A DNA stretch of 64,000 bases from Hyphomicrobiales bacterium. GTDB taxonomy: Bacteria > Pseudomonadota > Alphaproteobacteria > Rhizobiales > Rhizobiaceae. Shown one piece after another: positions 25,526 to 35,796 of the stretch. The DNA lies in assembly GCA_900467685.1 (NCBI GenBank), contig UBQX01000005.1:140259-204258 (forward strand). The letters are read 5' to 3'. Each line of letters starts with the position of its first letter. Position 1 is the first letter of the stretch. Under the pieces are notes generated by a model. It was given only the letters and a program-made list of their open reading frames with translations, had not been told where the DNA came from and did not search any database. The position numbers were made by a program, and so were the translations under genes.

Positions 25526-26727
25526 TTGAAGATTTCGAAGAGACCCGCCGCCCCCATGCCGCCGCCGACACACATGGTGACGACGCCATATTTGGCCTTG
25601 CGGCGCCGTCCCTCGATCAGGATATGGCCAGCCGTGCGGGCGCCGGTCATGCCGAACGGATGGCCGACGGCGATCGCGCCGCCATTGACGTTAAGCTTTT
25701 CCGGATCGATGCCCAGCGCGTCGCGGCAATAGATCGCCTGCGACGCGAAGGCTTCGTTGAGTTCCCACAGGCCAATGTCATCGACAGTCAGGCCGTGCTG
25801 CTTGAGAAGCTTCGGTATGGCAAAAACCGGTCCGATGCCCATTTCCTCGGGCAGGCAGCCGGCAACCGCGATGCCGCGATACTGGCCAAGCGGGTTGAGG
25901 CCAAGTTTGGCCGCGCGGCCGGCTTCCATGACCACCAGGGCAGCCGCTCCGTCCGAGAGCTGGGAGGCATTGCCGGCGGTGACATATTCGCCGGTCTTGA
26001 TCACCTCGCCGTCGGCAAACACAGGCTTCAGCTTGGCAAGACCTTCGAGCGTCGTATCGCCCCGGAACCCCTCGTCGCGGGTCAGCGTCACATCCTCATA
26101 GGTCGTTTCGCCGGTCTCCTTGTTGACGATCGCCTTGCGCGACAGCATGGGGACGATCTCGTCGTCAAACCGGCCAGCCTGATCGGCGGCGGCCGTTCTC
26201 AACTGGCTCATGAGGGAGAATTCGTCCTGAGCCTCGCGGCTGACGCCATACTTGCGGGCAACGATTTCGGCCGTCTCGATCATCGTCATGTACATGTGCG
26301 GCCAGTGGCTGACGACGGTCTCGGAACGGTTGCGGTAGCTGTTCTTGTATTTGTTCTGCGTCAGGCTGATCGACTCCACGCCGCCGCCGACCACCGTTTC
26401 CATGCCGTCGACGATGATCTGCTTTGCGGCAATCGACACGGCGAAGAGGCCCGACGAACACATGCGGTCAACGGTCATGCCCGGCACGCTCTCGGGCAGA
26501 CCGGCAGCGGCAGCGCTCAGACGGCCGATATTGTAGCCTTGCGTGCCCTGCTGGGCCGAGCAGCCCATAATCACATCATCGATTTCCGCACCGTCCAGGC
26601 CGGCTCGCTCGATGGCCGCGCGTACCGCATGCCCCGACAACGCGGGCGCCTCGGTATCGTTGAACGCGCCCCGGAAGGCCTTGCCGATGGGTGTTCTCGC
26701 GACAGAAACGATGACGGCTTCGCGCAC
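25522..26727 (-). CDS. Thiolase (acetyl-CoA acyltransferase)
   Basis: 401-residue degradative-type thiolase. The active-site Cys is in DRMCSSGL, His in [10 protein letters not shown] and the second Cys in [12 protein letters not shown] start at 26727 with AGGAG six bases upstream. It differs from the FadA6-type thiolase at 44253, so the island encodes two distinct thiolysis steps. Operator S7 lies 75 bp upstream and the VOC gene follows in the same transcript. Confidence 0.93.
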   Translation of the reverse strand: MREAVIVSVARTPIGKAFRGAFNDTEAPALSGHAVRAAIERAGLDGAEIDDVIMGCSAQQGTQGYNIGRLSAAAAGLPESVPGMTVDRMCSSGLFAVSIAAKQIIVDGMETVVGGGVESISLTQNKYKNSYRNRSETVVSHWPHMYMTMIETAEIVARKYGVSREAQDEFSLMSQLRTAAADQAGRFDDEIVPMLSRKAIVNKETGETTYEDVTLTRDEGFRGDTTLEGLAKLKPVFADGEVIKTGEYVTAGNASQLSDGAAALVVMEAGRAAKLGLNPLGQYRGIAVAGCLPEEMGIGPVFAIPKLLKQHGLTVDDIGLWELNEAFASQAIYCRDALGIDPEKLNVNGGAIAVGHPFGMTGARTAGHILIEGRRRKAKYGVVTMCVGGGMGAAGLFEIFN

Positions 26728-26802
26728 TGCATTCTCCTGAATTGATCCTGTTCAAAGCCCGAAAGCTTAAGGCTTACTGGTAGGATCCACCTCTTTGCGT
26801 TG

Positions 26803-26822
26803 CATCGTCTGAAAGGACTAAG
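26803..26822 (-). promoter_or_regulatory. Palindromic operator S7
   Basis: CATCGTCTGAAAGGACTAAG, among the best matches. It leaves 75 bp to the thiolase GTG. Seventeen bases past the repeat TCCTAC occurs, aligned with TCCTAT at S12. Confidence 0.8.
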
Positions 26823-26837
26823 GCGCCGCGCGCAGGA

Positions 26838-27620
26838 TCAGACGTGGTAGCCGCCATCGACATTGATGACCTCGCCGGTCACGAAGCCCGCGCGGGACGA
26901 GGCGAGGAAGGCGACGGCTTCTGCCACATCCACCGGGGCGCCGTTGCGCTTCAGGGGGGTGTTCTGCGCGGCGGCGGCCATGTACTTGTCGTCGATATAG
27001 CCGAGCTTCTGCAGTTCGGGATGCTGACCTGCATCGATGATCCCGAGTGCGACGCCGTTGGCGCGGATGCCATAGCGTCCCTCCTCCTTGGCGGTTGCCC
27101 GCATGATGGCGTTGACCCCCGCCTTCGGCACGACCGACAATCCGTCCGCCGACGCGTAACGGTAGAAGGCCGAAGTCTGCACGGCCACGATCGATCCGCG
27201 GCTCTTGCGCAGGTGCGGCAGGGCAAAATGCACGACATTGAAGAAACCGAACGTGTCCTGCATGAGGTGTTTCTTCATCAGGTCCGGCTCCACCTTGCTC
27301 AAATGAATGAGCGGAACCAGAGGGCCTGCGGCATAGACGAGCGTATGTATCTGGCCATCACCCGCCACGGCGTCTAGAAACGCCTTCACGGCATCGCCAT
27401 CCTCGATGTTGAGCTTGTGGACCGACGCCCGGCGGCCATGCGCGCCAACGGCGGCGGCGGCATCTTCTGCACGTTTGGAATTGCTGTGATAGGTCAGCGC
27501 CACATCGCAGCCATCGCGGGCCAGCACCCGGCAGATTTCCGCGCCGACACCGCCACTGCCGCCGATCACGACAGCCGTCCCCTCCTGCGGAAACAGGCTC
27601 TGCTGGTCAATAGTGTTCAT
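26838..27620 (-). CDS. Atypical short-chain dehydrogenase/reductase lacking the catalytic Tyr
   Basis: 260 residues: VVIGGSGGVGAEICR glycine motif, YAAG in place of NNAG, AVQTSAFYRYAS around the Ser position and an FVTGEVINVDGG end. Where YxxxK should be, the sequence reads SVVPK, so Lys is kept but Tyr is Ser. YRYAS lies about 10 residues earlier and may substitute, or the protein may bind cofactor without classical catalysis. It is the last gene of the ipdAB operon. Confidence 0.82.
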   Translation of the reverse strand: MNTIDQQSLFPQEGTAVVIGGSGGVGAEICRVLARDGCDVALTYHSNSKRAEDAAAAVGAHGRRASVHKLNIEDGDAVKAFLDAVAGDGQIHTLVYAAGPLVPLIHLSKVEPDLMKKHLMQDTFGFFNVVHFALPHLRKSRGSIVAVQTSAFYRYASADGLSVVPKAGVNAIMRATAKEEGRYGIRANGVALGIIDAGQHPELQKLGYIDDKYMAAAAQNTPLKRNGAPVDVAEAVAFLASSRAGFVTGEVINVDGGYHV

Positions 27621-27641
27621 CTCGTTTCCTCAGTTGGTTTC

Positions 27642-28712
27642 TTAAGCCTTCATCGCCCGCTCGGCATAGGCAAAGCCCATGTCGGCGACCGCGCGTGCCA
27701 GTGCGCCCGCCTCGCGCGCATGGGGATTGGCCGCATTGCCGTCGAGGACGCGTTTCATGATGCCCTGGCGAATGCCGGCCACGCGAAACAGGCAGAAGGC
27801 GAGATAAGCGAACCAGTCACGGTCGCTGACATCGGACCGCCCCGTCGCAGCAAGATAGCAATCGCGGTAGCGCCGCTCGCTGGGAATGCCAAGCAACTCG
27901 AGCGGCTGGCGGGCAAGTCCGCGATAGGGTGTCAGCGGAAAGTGCCAGGTCAGCATGTGATAGGCGAAATCGGCCATGGGATCGCCGAGCGTGGATAATT
28001 CCCAGTCCACCACAGCCAGCACGCGCGGCTCGGTGGGATGAAAGATCATGTTGTCGATGCGGTAATCGCCATGGATCAGGGAGGCGCCGCGCTGGATCGG
28101 AATGTTGTCCGGAAGCCAGTCGATCAGGAAATCCATGGAGGCGATCGTTTCGGTCTCGGACGCGCGGTATTGCTTGGTCCACCGCGCCACCTGGCGCGCG
28201 ACGTAATTCTCCGGCTTGCCGAAGTCCTCGAGCCCGACCGCCCGGTGGTCGACCGCGTGGAGGGCGCCGATCACGCGGTTCATTTCGGCATAGATCGCCG
28301 CCCGCTCCTCACGATCCACGTCCGGCAGGATCGGCTCCCAGAAGGACCGCCCCTCGACATAGTCCATGACGTAGAACATCGCGCCGGCAATGGAGACGTC
28401 GTCGCAGAGAAACCGGGGGGTCGCGACGGGAACATCGCTGTCCTTCAGCGCGCTGATCACCCTGAACTCGCGATCCACGGCATGGGCAGACGGCAGGAGT
28501 ACTCCATCCGGCTTTTTCCGCAGGACGAAGCGGCGTTTGCCGTCCAGCGAGAGAAGCATCGTCGGGTTCGACTGGCCGCCCCTGAAGCGTTCGACGGACA
28601 GCGCGCCGGAGCAATCCGGGATCTGCTCCTTCAGCAGTCTCGAAAGCCGGGCAAGATCGATCCTGTGTTCTGCCGGCAGCGGCTCTGTGCCGATGAAGCG
28701 GCTGGCATCCAT
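27642..28712 (-). CDS. Aminoglycoside-phosphotransferase-fold kinase (ACAD10/11 N-terminal type)
   Basis: 356-residue APH-fold protein. FVLRKKPDG carries the ATP-anchoring Lys, LIHGDYRIDNMIF is the catalytic loop and AVVDWELSTLGDPMADFAYH the metal-binding Asp motif. The same domain precedes the dehydrogenase in human ACAD10/ACAD11, and the adjacent gene here is an ACAD11-like dehydrogenase, 1 bp apart. In that system the kinase phosphorylates 4-hydroxyacyl-CoA so the dehydrogenase partner can process it. A comparable role on a hydroxylated ring-cleavage product is inference. ATG 28712 is chosen from homology. Confidence 0.87.
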   Translation of the reverse strand: MDASRFIGTEPLPAEHRIDLARLSRLLKEQIPDCSGALSVERFRGGQSNPTMLLSLDGKRRFVLRKKPDGVLLPSAHAVDREFRVISALKDSDVPVATPRFLCDDVSIAGAMFYVMDYVEGRSFWEPILPDVDREERAAIYAEMNRVIGALHAVDHRAVGLEDFGKPENYVARQVARWTKQYRASETETIASMDFLIDWLPDNIPIQRGASLIHGDYRIDNMIFHPTEPRVLAVVDWELSTLGDPMADFAYHMLTWHFPLTPYRGLARQPLELLGIPSERRYRDCYLAATGRSDVSDRDWFAYLAFCLFRVAGIRQGIMKRVLDGNAANPHAREAGALARAVADMGFAYAERAMKA

Positions 28713-28713
28713 G

Positions 28714-29922
28714 TCACGAGGCCTCGCGGTATTTCTTGAGCTCCAGGCGGCCGATCTGGTTGCGGTGAACCTCATCCGGTCCGTCGGCAAAACGGATCTT
28801 GCGCGCATGGGCGTAGTAATTGGCCAGCACGAAGTCCTGGGAAATGCCCGCGGCCCCATGCGCCTGAATGGCCCAGTCGATCACCTTGCAGGCCATGCTG
28901 GGTGCAGCGACCTTGATCATCGCGATCTCGGCGCGAGCTTCCTTGTTGCCGACCGTGTCCATCATATAGGCCGCCTTGAGCGTAAGCAGCCGCGCCTGAT
29001 CGATCAGGATGCGGGATTCGGCGATGCGTTCCAGTGTCACAGTCTGCTCGCCGATCGTCTTGCCGAAGGCCACGCGGGCATTGACCCGGCGGCACATGAG
29101 TTCGAGGCAGCGTTCGGCCAGCCCGATCATCCGCATGCAATGATGGATGCGTCCAGGCCCCAGACGCCCCTGTGCAATCTCGAAACCCCTGCCCTCGCCA
29201 AGAAGCATGTTGGTGGCGGGCACACGGACATTGTCGAATTCGATTTCCATATGTCCGTGCGGTGCATCGTCATAGCCGAAGACCGACATGGGGCGCAGGA
29301 TGTTCACGCCGGGGGTCTTCACCGGAACGAGGATCATGGACTGTTGCAGATGCTTGGGCGCCTGCGGATCCGTCTTGCCCATGAAGATCATCAGTTCGCA
29401 GCGCGGATCGCCGACGCCGGAAATCCACCACTTGCGACCGTTGATCACATAGTCGTCGCCATCCCTGACGATGGAACTGCTGATATTGGTGGCATCGGAG
29501 GAGGCAACATCCGGTTCGGTCATCGCGAAGGCCGAGCGAATTTCGCCCTCCAGCATGCGCGGCAGCCATTCCGCCTTCTGCTCCGGCGTTCCGTAGCGTT
29601 CCAGCGTTTCGATATTGCCGGTGTCAGGCGCCGCGCAGTTGAACACCTGCGGGCAAAAATGCACGCGACCCATGACCTCGCACAGCGGCGCATATTCGAG
29701 ATTGGTCAAGCCGGCTCCATGCTCGGAGTCCGGCAGGAACAGGTTCCAGAGGCCGGCCGCACGCGCCTTTTCCTTCAGCGCATCGACGATGGGCGGATTG
29801 CCCCATCGGTCGGCAGCGACCTGTTCATGATAGAGCTTCTCGTTCGGATAGACATGCTCGTCCATGAACGCGAGAAGCCGGTCGAGAAGCGCCTTCGTCT
29901 TCTCGCTATAGGCAAAATCCAT
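28714..29922 (-). CDS. Acyl-CoA dehydrogenase, ACAD11/LvaC-like
   Basis: 402 residues beginning [48 protein letters not shown], abbreviated here to its key blocks WNLFLP and LEYAPLCE, plus [32 protein letters not shown] and [14 protein letters not shown], are typical of the ACAD10/11 group. The open frame extends to 30486, but ribosome-binding context and homology put the start at 29922. It lies 32 bp after ipdB and directly before the kinase gene, supporting a joint role on 4-hydroxyacyl-CoA. Confidence 0.88.
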   Translation of the reverse strand: MDFAYSEKTKALLDRLLAFMDEHVYPNEKLYHEQVAADRWGNPPIVDALKEKARAAGLWNLFLPDSEHGAGLTNLEYAPLCEVMGRVHFCPQVFNCAAPDTGNIETLERYGTPEQKAEWLPRMLEGEIRSAFAMTEPDVASSDATNISSSIVRDGDDYVINGRKWWISGVGDPRCELMIFMGKTDPQAPKHLQQSMILVPVKTPGVNILRPMSVFGYDDAPHGHMEIEFDNVRVPATNMLLGEGRGFEIAQGRLGPGRIHHCMRMIGLAERCLELMCRRVNARVAFGKTIGEQTVTLERIAESRILIDQARLLTLKAAYMMDTVGNKEARAEIAMIKVAAPSMACKVIDWAIQAHGAAGISQDFVLANYYAHARKIRFADGPDEVHRNQIGRLELKKYREAS

Positions 29923-29954
29923 CACCTGCACTCCTTTCGCGTGGACCGTCCGTG

Positions 29955-30767
29955 TCAAGCCGCCGTGCGAATGCCGGGCGGATTGCCCTTCAGGACCGTC
30001 GCACGGATATTGTGCGGATCGAGACGGCGGATGATGGCCAGTTGCTCTTCGGTCGGCGCTGCCGTGGTGTTCATCGAGGCTGCCTGCAGCAGCGGGAAAC
30101 CTGTCGCCGCCTGCACCTGTTCGAACGTGATGCCGGGATGCAGCGACAGAACCTGCGCAGCATGGTCCGGACCGTTGAAATCGAACACGCAGAGGTCGGT
30201 GACGATCATGCCGATCTCGATCTTGCTGCGATCCATCCCGTCCTGCCAGCGCTTCGGGCTGAAGCCGACGCTCGCAACAACATCCACTTCGCCTTCGATG
30301 AAGGTTCGCTTGGAATGGTTCGGCAGGAACATCGAGTTCTTGTGGTTGATACTGTTGCCCGGGAAGCCGCGAACGCCCAGCATCTGCACCTTCGGCTTCT
30401 CGAAAGGTCCGAGCGCGGAGATGTTGCCCTGCGCGAAGCGGTCGACCTGCACGGGCGTGACCATCGCGTGGCGGCGTCCCGACCACACGCTGTCAAACAC
30501 GCGGCCATAGGGCATCCAGCCGGAATAACGCGGCTGGTAGTCGCCCCTCGGCCCAAGCGGCACCGGGTCTTCGACAGCCATCGCCTCGCCATCCGTCAGC
30601 ATCAGGCCGGGTGCGAAGGTCAGCTTTGCAAGGCTGACGCCCAGACGGGGAAGTGGGCCGATGCCAACGGCCAGGAGTTCGCCATCATGACGCCAGGCTT
30701 CGGCGGCGGCCACGACAATCAGTTCTGCGAGTGTGAAGTCTTTCGCTGCGGTCATCTCGATATCCAT
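29955..30767 (-). CDS. ipdB: IpdB, beta subunit of ring-C hydrolase COCHEA-CoA hydrolase
   Basis: 270-residue class I CoA-transferase-fold subunit. [73 protein letters not shown] and [12 protein letters not shown] are the landmarks of IpdB. With IpdA it hydrolyses the cyclic ketone of COCHEA-CoA and opens ring C; it is not a true CoA transferase. The ATG overlaps the ipdA stop (ATGA), so the two subunits are translationally coupled. Confidence 0.92.
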   Translation of the reverse strand: MDIEMTAAKDFTLAELIVVAAAEAWRHDGELLAVGIGPLPRLGVSLAKLTFAPGLMLTDGEAMAVEDPVPLGPRGDYQPRYSGWMPYGRVFDSVWSGRRHAMVTPVQVDRFAQGNISALGPFEKPKVQMLGVRGFPGNSINHKNSMFLPNHSKRTFIEGEVDVVASVGFSPKRWQDGMDRSKIEIGMIVTDLCVFDFNGPDHAAQVLSLHPGITFEQVQAATGFPLLQAASMNTTAAPTEEQLAIIRRLDPHNIRATVLKGNPPGIRTAA

Positions 30768-31645
30768 CAGAATGTGGGAATGGGAAGGGCGCGGATGCCG
30801 GCTTCGCCGCCGACGCGTTCGAGATAGGACTTCTCGTCGCCCGCCAGGTATTCATCGAAAAATTTCTGCCATCCGCCCTCTTCGGCAGCGCTGGCCGCAT
30901 AGGTCTGGAGGTGCTTCATGTCCCAGCCATAGGCATCGTGGGACGTGGTCGGATGGGCCCCGAGCGGCGTTTCGGAAACGCCTGAGACTAGATAGCGCTC
31001 GAACAGGCTTGATTTCGCCTTGTCGGAATAGTCCTTGTCCAGCCGATCGACCAGGAGTTCGGTGGTGACGTAGGTCTTCTTCGCCGCGCGGGCGAAAAGC
31101 TCGTCGAAATAGGGATCCGGACCGTCGGTCTGGGTGTTGCCGAGCCGGTCGGCGCGGGTCGTGTGGATCAGGGCGACATCAAGCTCGAGGGCCGGCATCG
31201 CCAGCAGAACCTCGCCGTCGTCATACGGCGATTTCACGGTCTTGAAACCCGGATTGTAGGTCATCACGTCCGAGCCGAGGCCGACACGGGTGGGCAGGAA
31301 CGGCAGGCGCTGGCCAGCAGCCTTCAGGCCGAGCAGCAACAGGCCCTCATCGAGCTCCGCCACCTCGACGCTGCCGGCTTCGCGCATCTTGCGAAAATAG
31401 GGCTCGATCGGGATCAGGTCGAGCGAGACGAAACCGTAGATGAGCTTCTTCACCTTGCCAGCCGCGCAGAGCATGCCGGCTTCGGGCCCGCCATAGGCGA
31501 CGAGCGTCAGGTCCTTGAGGTCGGAGCGCAGAATTTCGCGGATGAGTGCCATCGGCTTGCGTCGCGGCCCCCAGCCGCCAACGCCGATGACCATGCCGTC
31601 ATGCAATTCGCCGACGATGTCCTTGAGGGTCTTTTCCTTGTTCAT
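30767..31645 (-). CDS. ipdA: IpdA, alpha subunit of ring-C hydrolase COCHEA-CoA hydrolase
   Basis: 292-residue alpha subunit. GGWGPRRKPMALIREILRSD, YGGPEAGMLCAAGKVK, YGFVSLD and QRLPFLPTRVGLGSD match IpdA closely. The conserved LDEG at about residues 98-101 contains the Glu expected to be functional in this family. ATG 31645 with AAGGAAG upstream is preferred over 31663. IpdAB is the signature enzyme of steroid C/D-ring catabolism, so this pair anchors the interpretation of the island. Confidence 0.93.
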   Translation of the reverse strand: MNKEKTLKDIVGELHDGMVIGVGGWGPRRKPMALIREILRSDLKDLTLVAYGGPEAGMLCAAGKVKKLIYGFVSLDLIPIEPYFRKMREAGSVEVAELDEGLLLLGLKAAGQRLPFLPTRVGLGSDVMTYNPGFKTVKSPYDDGEVLLAMPALELDVALIHTTRADRLGNTQTDGPDPYFDELFARAAKKTYVTTELLVDRLDKDYSDKAKSSLFERYLVSGVSETPLGAHPTTSHDAYGWDMKHLQTYAASAAEEGGWQKFFDEYLAGDEKSYLERVGGEAGIRALPIPTF

Positions 31646-31667
31646 GGGTGTGCTTCCTTGCATACAC

Positions 31668-33761
31668 TCAGCCGTAAAAGCCTCGGCCTTCCGATACGAG
31701 ACGCGTGATCAGCGCCGCAGGTTTGAAATAGTCTTCGCCGACCATGCCGGCATATTTTTCGAGCGCCTCCAGCACATGCGGCAGGCCAGCTTCCTGGGCA
31801 TAGAACATCGGCCCTCCGAGATGGCGCGGGAAGCCGAAACCGTTGGCCCAGATGACGTCGATGTCTCCCGGACGCGCCGCGGCACCCTCTTCGAGAATCC
31901 TGGCCGCTTCATTGACCATTGCGTAGAGGCAACGCTCAAGGATCTCCTCATCGGTGATCTGGCGCTGGACAATTCCCGCCTCCGCGCCATGGTCCGCCAG
32001 GATCTGTTCGACTTGCGGGTCGGGTGACCGCTTGCCCTCGGCATCATAGCGATAGTAGCCGGCCCCGCTCTTCTGTCCGAGCCTTCCCGCTGCAACAAGC
32101 TTGTCGACAATGTTGCAGCGCTGCTCGCGCGGGGTCATGCGGGCAAAACGCGCCGCACGCGCCGCAGCCATGATGTCCATGCCGGCAAGATCGGCGAGCG
32201 CGAAAGGTCCGATGGGAAAGCCGAAGCCCGTCAGTACCTTGTCGACCTGCCACGGCGTCGCGCCTTCCTCGAGGAGGAACTGCGCCTCGCGGGTCCGTTT
32301 CGACAGCATCCGGTTGGCAACGAAGCCTTCGGAGCGGCCCACCATCACGGGCAATTTGCCGAGCCGCTTGCCAAGCGCGGTAATGGTCGCCAGAGCATCC
32401 GGCGCCGAGCGGCTGCCGCGCACGTTTTCCAGCAGCTTCATGATGTTGGCCGGATTGAAGAAATGCATCCCGACAACGTTTTCGGGCCGGCTGACGCTGG
32501 AGGCAAGCTCCTCGATATCGAGAAACGAGGTATTGGTCGCGATGATCGCGTCCGGCCGCAGCGCTTCCTCAAGTGCGCGGAAGACCTGCTTCTTCGTGTC
32601 GATGTTCTCGCTCACGGCCTCGACGACGAGATCGACTGCGCCGAGACCGTTGTAATCCGTCGACAGCATCAGCATGGCGAGCTTGCGGTCGCGCTCTGTC
32701 TGGGAAATCGCGCCGCGTTTCACGTTGCCGTCCAGCATGGCCGCAATGGCGATTTGCGCCTTGGAAAGAGACGCGTCGCTCCGGCCAACCAGGATGACCG
32801 GCAGGTCCGCCATGAGAAAACACGTCGTGATGCCCCGGCCCATCGTCCCCGGTCCGACGACCGCGACATGGTTCACCGGACGCGGCGCGATATCGGCCGG
32901 AATACCTTCGATTTTCAGCGCTTCGCGTTCTGCCGAAAAGAGATGCCGCAACGCCCGCGATTGCGGCGAGGCGATCAGGGCCTTGCAGGCCGCATATTCC
33001 TTCTCCGCCGCCTCCGCGAACGGCGTGGTCGTCATCATCTCGATGAGATCGACGGCGATCTGCGGTGCATTCATGCCCTTGAACTTGCGGGCAAGCTCCG
33101 TCCGCTTTGCCGACAGGTGCGCCGGGTCGAACGAGGGCACGGGCAGTTCGCTGGTCCTGCGGACGCCCTTGGCGCTCTCAACGATCTGCCGGACAAATGC
33201 AATCGATGCCGCCTTGAGATCGCCGTCGGCGATCTGATCCAGCAGCCCCTTGTCCAGAGCCTCCTGTGCGCCGATCTGGTTTCCTTCGCTGATCATAGCG
33301 AGTGCGGCTTCGACACCGATCAGCCGCGGCAGGCGAACGATGCCACCGGAGCCGGGCAGCAGTCCGAGCTTGACCTCGGGAAGCCCGAAACGGGCGTCCC
33401 GCACGGCAATCCGGTAGCTGCAGGCGAGCGCAATTTCGAAGCCGCCGCCAAGCGCAGTGCCATGCATGGCCGCGATCACCGGCTTCGCGCAGGCATCGAG
33501 ACGGGCAATCACTTCGCCCAAAAGCGGCGATTTCATCGGCGCACCGAATTCGCGCAGGTCTGCCCCGGCGATGAAGGTACGGCCCTCGCAGCAGATCACG
33601 AGCGCCTGCGCCGAAGGATCGTCTTCGAGCGCATCGATCGCGCCGACAAGGCCGGCGCGCACGGCGTGCGACAAGGCGTTGACCGGCGGATTGTTGACGC
33701 TGGCGACAAGGACGCCGCCCTGGCGATCGAGCGTCACCGCATTATTGGCTATGGCATTCAT
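31668..33761 (-). CDS. Bifunctional enoyl-CoA hydratase / 3-hydroxyacyl-CoA dehydrogenase (FadJ/MFE-1 like)
   Basis: 697 residues. An N-terminal crotonase domain (about 1-190) has [11 protein letters not shown] and [12 protein letters not shown] Rossmann domain follows at about 297 ([13 protein letters not shown]) and [16 protein letters not shown] with the catalytic His of 3-hydroxyacyl-CoA dehydrogenase. Two C-terminal helical domains follow, with GFVANRML. It would hydrate and oxidise (3S)-intermediates during removal of the MOODA-CoA chain or the HIP side chain. It overlaps the quinone oxidoreductase gene by 4 bases and precedes ipdA by 22 bp. Confidence 0.92.
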   Translation of the reverse strand: MNAIANNAVTLDRQGGVLVASVNNPPVNALSHAVRAGLVGAIDALEDDPSAQALVICCEGRTFIAGADLREFGAPMKSPLLGEVIARLDACAKPVIAAMHGTALGGGFEIALACSYRIAVRDARFGLPEVKLGLLPGSGGIVRLPRLIGVEAALAMISEGNQIGAQEALDKGLLDQIADGDLKAASIAFVRQIVESAKGVRRTSELPVPSFDPAHLSAKRTELARKFKGMNAPQIAVDLIEMMTTTPFAEAAEKEYAACKALIASPQSRALRHLFSAEREALKIEGIPADIAPRPVNHVAVVGPGTMGRGITTCFLMADLPVILVGRSDASLSKAQIAIAAMLDGNVKRGAISQTERDRKLAMLMLSTDYNGLGAVDLVVEAVSENIDTKKQVFRALEEALRPDAIIATNTSFLDIEELASSVSRPENVVGMHFFNPANIMKLLENVRGSRSAPDALATITALGKRLGKLPVMVGRSEGFVANRMLSKRTREAQFLLEEGATPWQVDKVLTGFGFPIGPFALADLAGMDIMAAARAARFARMTPREQRCNIVDKLVAAGRLGQKSGAGYYRYDAEGKRSPDPQVEQILADHGAEAGIVQRQITDEEILERCLYAMVNEAARILEEGAAARPGDIDVIWANGFGFPRHLGGPMFYAQEAGLPHVLEALEKYAGMVGEDYFKPAALITRLVSEGRGFYG

Positions 33762-34759
33762 GCCGCCACTCCCGTCATCGTGTTGTTCATGGTGAGGACC
33801 ACTTTTCCCTTGGCGCCTCGCTCCATCACGAGGTCGAGCGCCTCGTCATACTGGTCGAGCGGGTAAGACGCGGAGATGTGAGGCTTGAGTTTGCCATCGG
33901 CGAACCAGGCGAAAAGTTGCGCCATATTACGCGCATTGTGCTCGGGATTGGTCCGCGCAAAGGCACCCCAGAAGACGCCGATGAGAGAGGACTGTTTCAG
34001 CAGCAGGAGGTTCAGCGCGATCTTCGGGATATCCCCCGCCGCAAAGCCGATCACCAGATAACGACCATTAAGCGCAAGGCTGCGAACGGCGGCTTCGGCA
34101 TGCGCGCCGCCAACCGGGTCGTAGACGACATCGACGCCACGTTCGCCCGTCAGGCTCTTGACCCGCTGGCGAAGGTCTTCGGTCGAATAATTGATGGTCT
34201 CGTCGGCGCCATATTGCTTGCACAGCGCGAGCTTTTCATCCGTCGATGCGGCCGCAATGACGCGCGCGCCCATCAGCTTGCCGAGCTCGATGGCCGTCAA
34301 ACCGACACCGCCGGCGGCCCCCAGAACCAGAAGGGTCTCGCCGGGCTTGATGGCGGCGCGGTCGCTGAGCGCGTGATGCGACGTGGCATAGGTGATCAGA
34401 AACGCCGCCGCCTCAACCGCATTCATCGATTGCGGGATCGGGTACACCCGGTCGGCCTCGACAAGCGTCACCTCGGCATATCCGCCGAATCCGGCGAAGG
34501 CGAGAACACGCATTCCGGGTGCAAGGCCTTCGACATCCGCGCCCACCGCTTCGATCACGCCGGCAACCTCGCTTCCCGGAGAAAATGGCCGGTCCGGCCG
34601 GGTCTGGTACTTTCCCTCCACGACGAGGCCGTCGAAGAAATTGATGCCGCAGGCTTCAACGCGAACGGTGACCTGCCCCTTACCCGGAACGGGGGCGGCA
34701 ACCTCTTCGATCCGAAGATCGGAACGGGGTCCGAATTCCCTGCATATGACCGCCTTCAT
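33758..34759 (-). CDS. Quinone oxidoreductase-like zinc-less medium-chain dehydrogenase
   Basis: 333-residue MDR-family NADPH-dependent oxidoreductase: MKAVICREFGP start, CGINFFDGLVVEGKYQTRPD, SPGSEVAGVI and the cofactor loop LVLGAAGGVGLTAIEL. Zinc ligands are absent, as in the quinone reductase/enoyl reductase branch. It probably reduces an enoyl or quinone-type double bond. The frame opens at 34846, but MKAVICREF is the family start. It is the first gene of the ipdAB operon, with operator S8 74 bp upstream. Confidence 0.9.
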   Translation of the reverse strand: MKAVICREFGPRSDLRIEEVAAPVPGKGQVTVRVEACGINFFDGLVVEGKYQTRPDRPFSPGSEVAGVIEAVGADVEGLAPGMRVLAFAGFGGYAEVTLVEADRVYPIPQSMNAVEAAAFLITYATSHHALSDRAAIKPGETLLVLGAAGGVGLTAIELGKLMGARVIAAASTDEKLALCKQYGADETINYSTEDLRQRVKSLTGERGVDVVYDPVGGAHAEAAVRSLALNGRYLVIGFAAGDIPKIALNLLLLKQSSLIGVFWGAFARTNPEHNARNMAQLFAWFADGKLKPHISASYPLDQYDEALDLVMERGAKGKVVLTMNNTMTGVAA

Positions 34760-34833
34760 CGGGTGCATTCCTCGCATCTGGTCTGTCTGGTTTCTTGCTC
34801 TGAAACCTGAATGACCCATGCCATGGGAAGCGC

Positions 34834-34853
34834 CATCGTCCATCAAGACTAGG
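34834..34853 (-). promoter_or_regulatory. Palindromic operator S8 (ipdAB operon)
   Basis: CATCGTCCATCAAGACTAGG. The CATCGTCC half is intact and the distal half is GACTAGG. It lies 74 bp before the quinone oxidoreductase ATG, in line with the 75-bp spacing at S4, S7 and S10. GGTCATTC follows 17 bp past the repeat. Confidence 0.72.
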
Positions 34854-34917
34854 GCTATTCCCGCGAAAGTTGGAACCGCATCCGCGTCTGGAATTGTGGG
34901 TGATTTCGCCAGCGATT

Positions 34918-35796
34918 TCAGCCGTCCCTGAATATGGCGAGGAAATTGGCAAGCGCTGCCGATTGCGAATTGCGCTGCCAGACCAGATCGACGTCGAGCG
35001 TCACATCCAGGCCCTCCACCGGGCGCAGCACAACATCATGGCCAAGCGTATCGCGTGCCGATGCATTGACAAACCCCACCCCGAGGCCTGCCGCGATGAA
35101 ACTCATCTGCATCTGGTCGTTGCTCGCCTCCTGAACGATCCGCGGCGTCAGGCCCAGTGCGCGGCAGCGGGTGAGAAGCCGGGTCTGCGGCAGCCAGAAC
35201 GTCGACATTTTCACGGTGACGAAAGGTTCATCCGTCAGGTCGTGAACCGAGATCGACGGCCGCGAGGAAAGCGGGTGGTCGCGAGCCAGCGCAATATGAA
35301 ACGGATCGCGGGTAATCGTCAGATGGTTGAATTCCTCCCGCTCCGGACGCTCGATGAGGATGGCGAGGTCAATCCGCCCGCCCTGAAGCGCCACGACCTG
35401 TTCCTGCGAGACCATGAGTTCAAAATCGAACTCGATGTCAGGGTGAACCGTCTGGAACGCACGGATCTTCGAGGCGATCAGGCGATTGCGCGCAGCTATG
35501 TCGTTCATGCCGATCGTCAGCCGACCAAGCTCGCCGCTTGCGGCTCTTTTTGCCCGGGAATAGGCGCGGTCCATGGCGCCGATCGTGTTTCGCGCCTCCT
35601 CTGCAAACACCCGGCCGACCGGGGTCAGCCGCACGCCCTTGGGGAAGCGCTCGAAGAGCGGCGCTCCTATCCGCGCTTCCAGTTCACCGACATGACGTGA
35701 CAGCGCCGACTGCGCGACATGCAGATGATCCGCAGCGCGATGAAAATTCTCATAGTCTGCGACGGTCAGAAAATAACGGAGCTTGCGGAGGTCCAT
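34918..35796 (-). CDS. LysR-family transcriptional regulator
   Basis: 292 residues. The winged-helix domain is MDLRKLRYFLTVADYENFHRAADHLHVAQSALSRHV (blocks FHRAADHLHVAQSALSR), typical of LTTRs, followed by the periplasmic-binding-like effector domain with GRLTIGMND. It is transcribed away from the VOC-monooxygenase-reductase operon, which it probably controls together with itself. Divergent LysR control usually needs a small inducer from the pathway. Confidence 0.93.
   Translation of the reverse strand: MDLRKLRYFLTVADYENFHRAADHLHVAQSALSRHVGELEARIGAPLFERFPKGVRLTPVGRVFAEEARNTIGAMDRAYSRAKRAASGELGRLTIGMNDIAARNRLIASKIRAFQTVHPDIEFDFELMVSQEQVVALQGGRIDLAILIERPEREEFNHLTITRDPFHIALARDHPLSSRPSISVHDLTDEPFVTVKMSTFWLPQTRLLTRCRALGLTPRIVQEASNDQMQMSFIAAGLGVGFVNASARDTLGHDVVLRPVEGLDVTLDVDLVWQRNSQSAALANFLAIFRDG

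Noticed and set aside
28390..30510. A 706-codon open frame on the plus strand
   Set aside because: It is antisense to ACAD11-like, kinase and ipdB genes, which show strong motifs; its own translation has none.
29955..31645. Generic 3-oxoacid CoA-transferase subunits
   Set aside because: The specific blocks GWGPRRKPMA, AGKVK, QRLPFLP and GWMPYGRVF point to IpdA/IpdB, and the neighbours (IpdC, EchA20, FadA6 types) agree.
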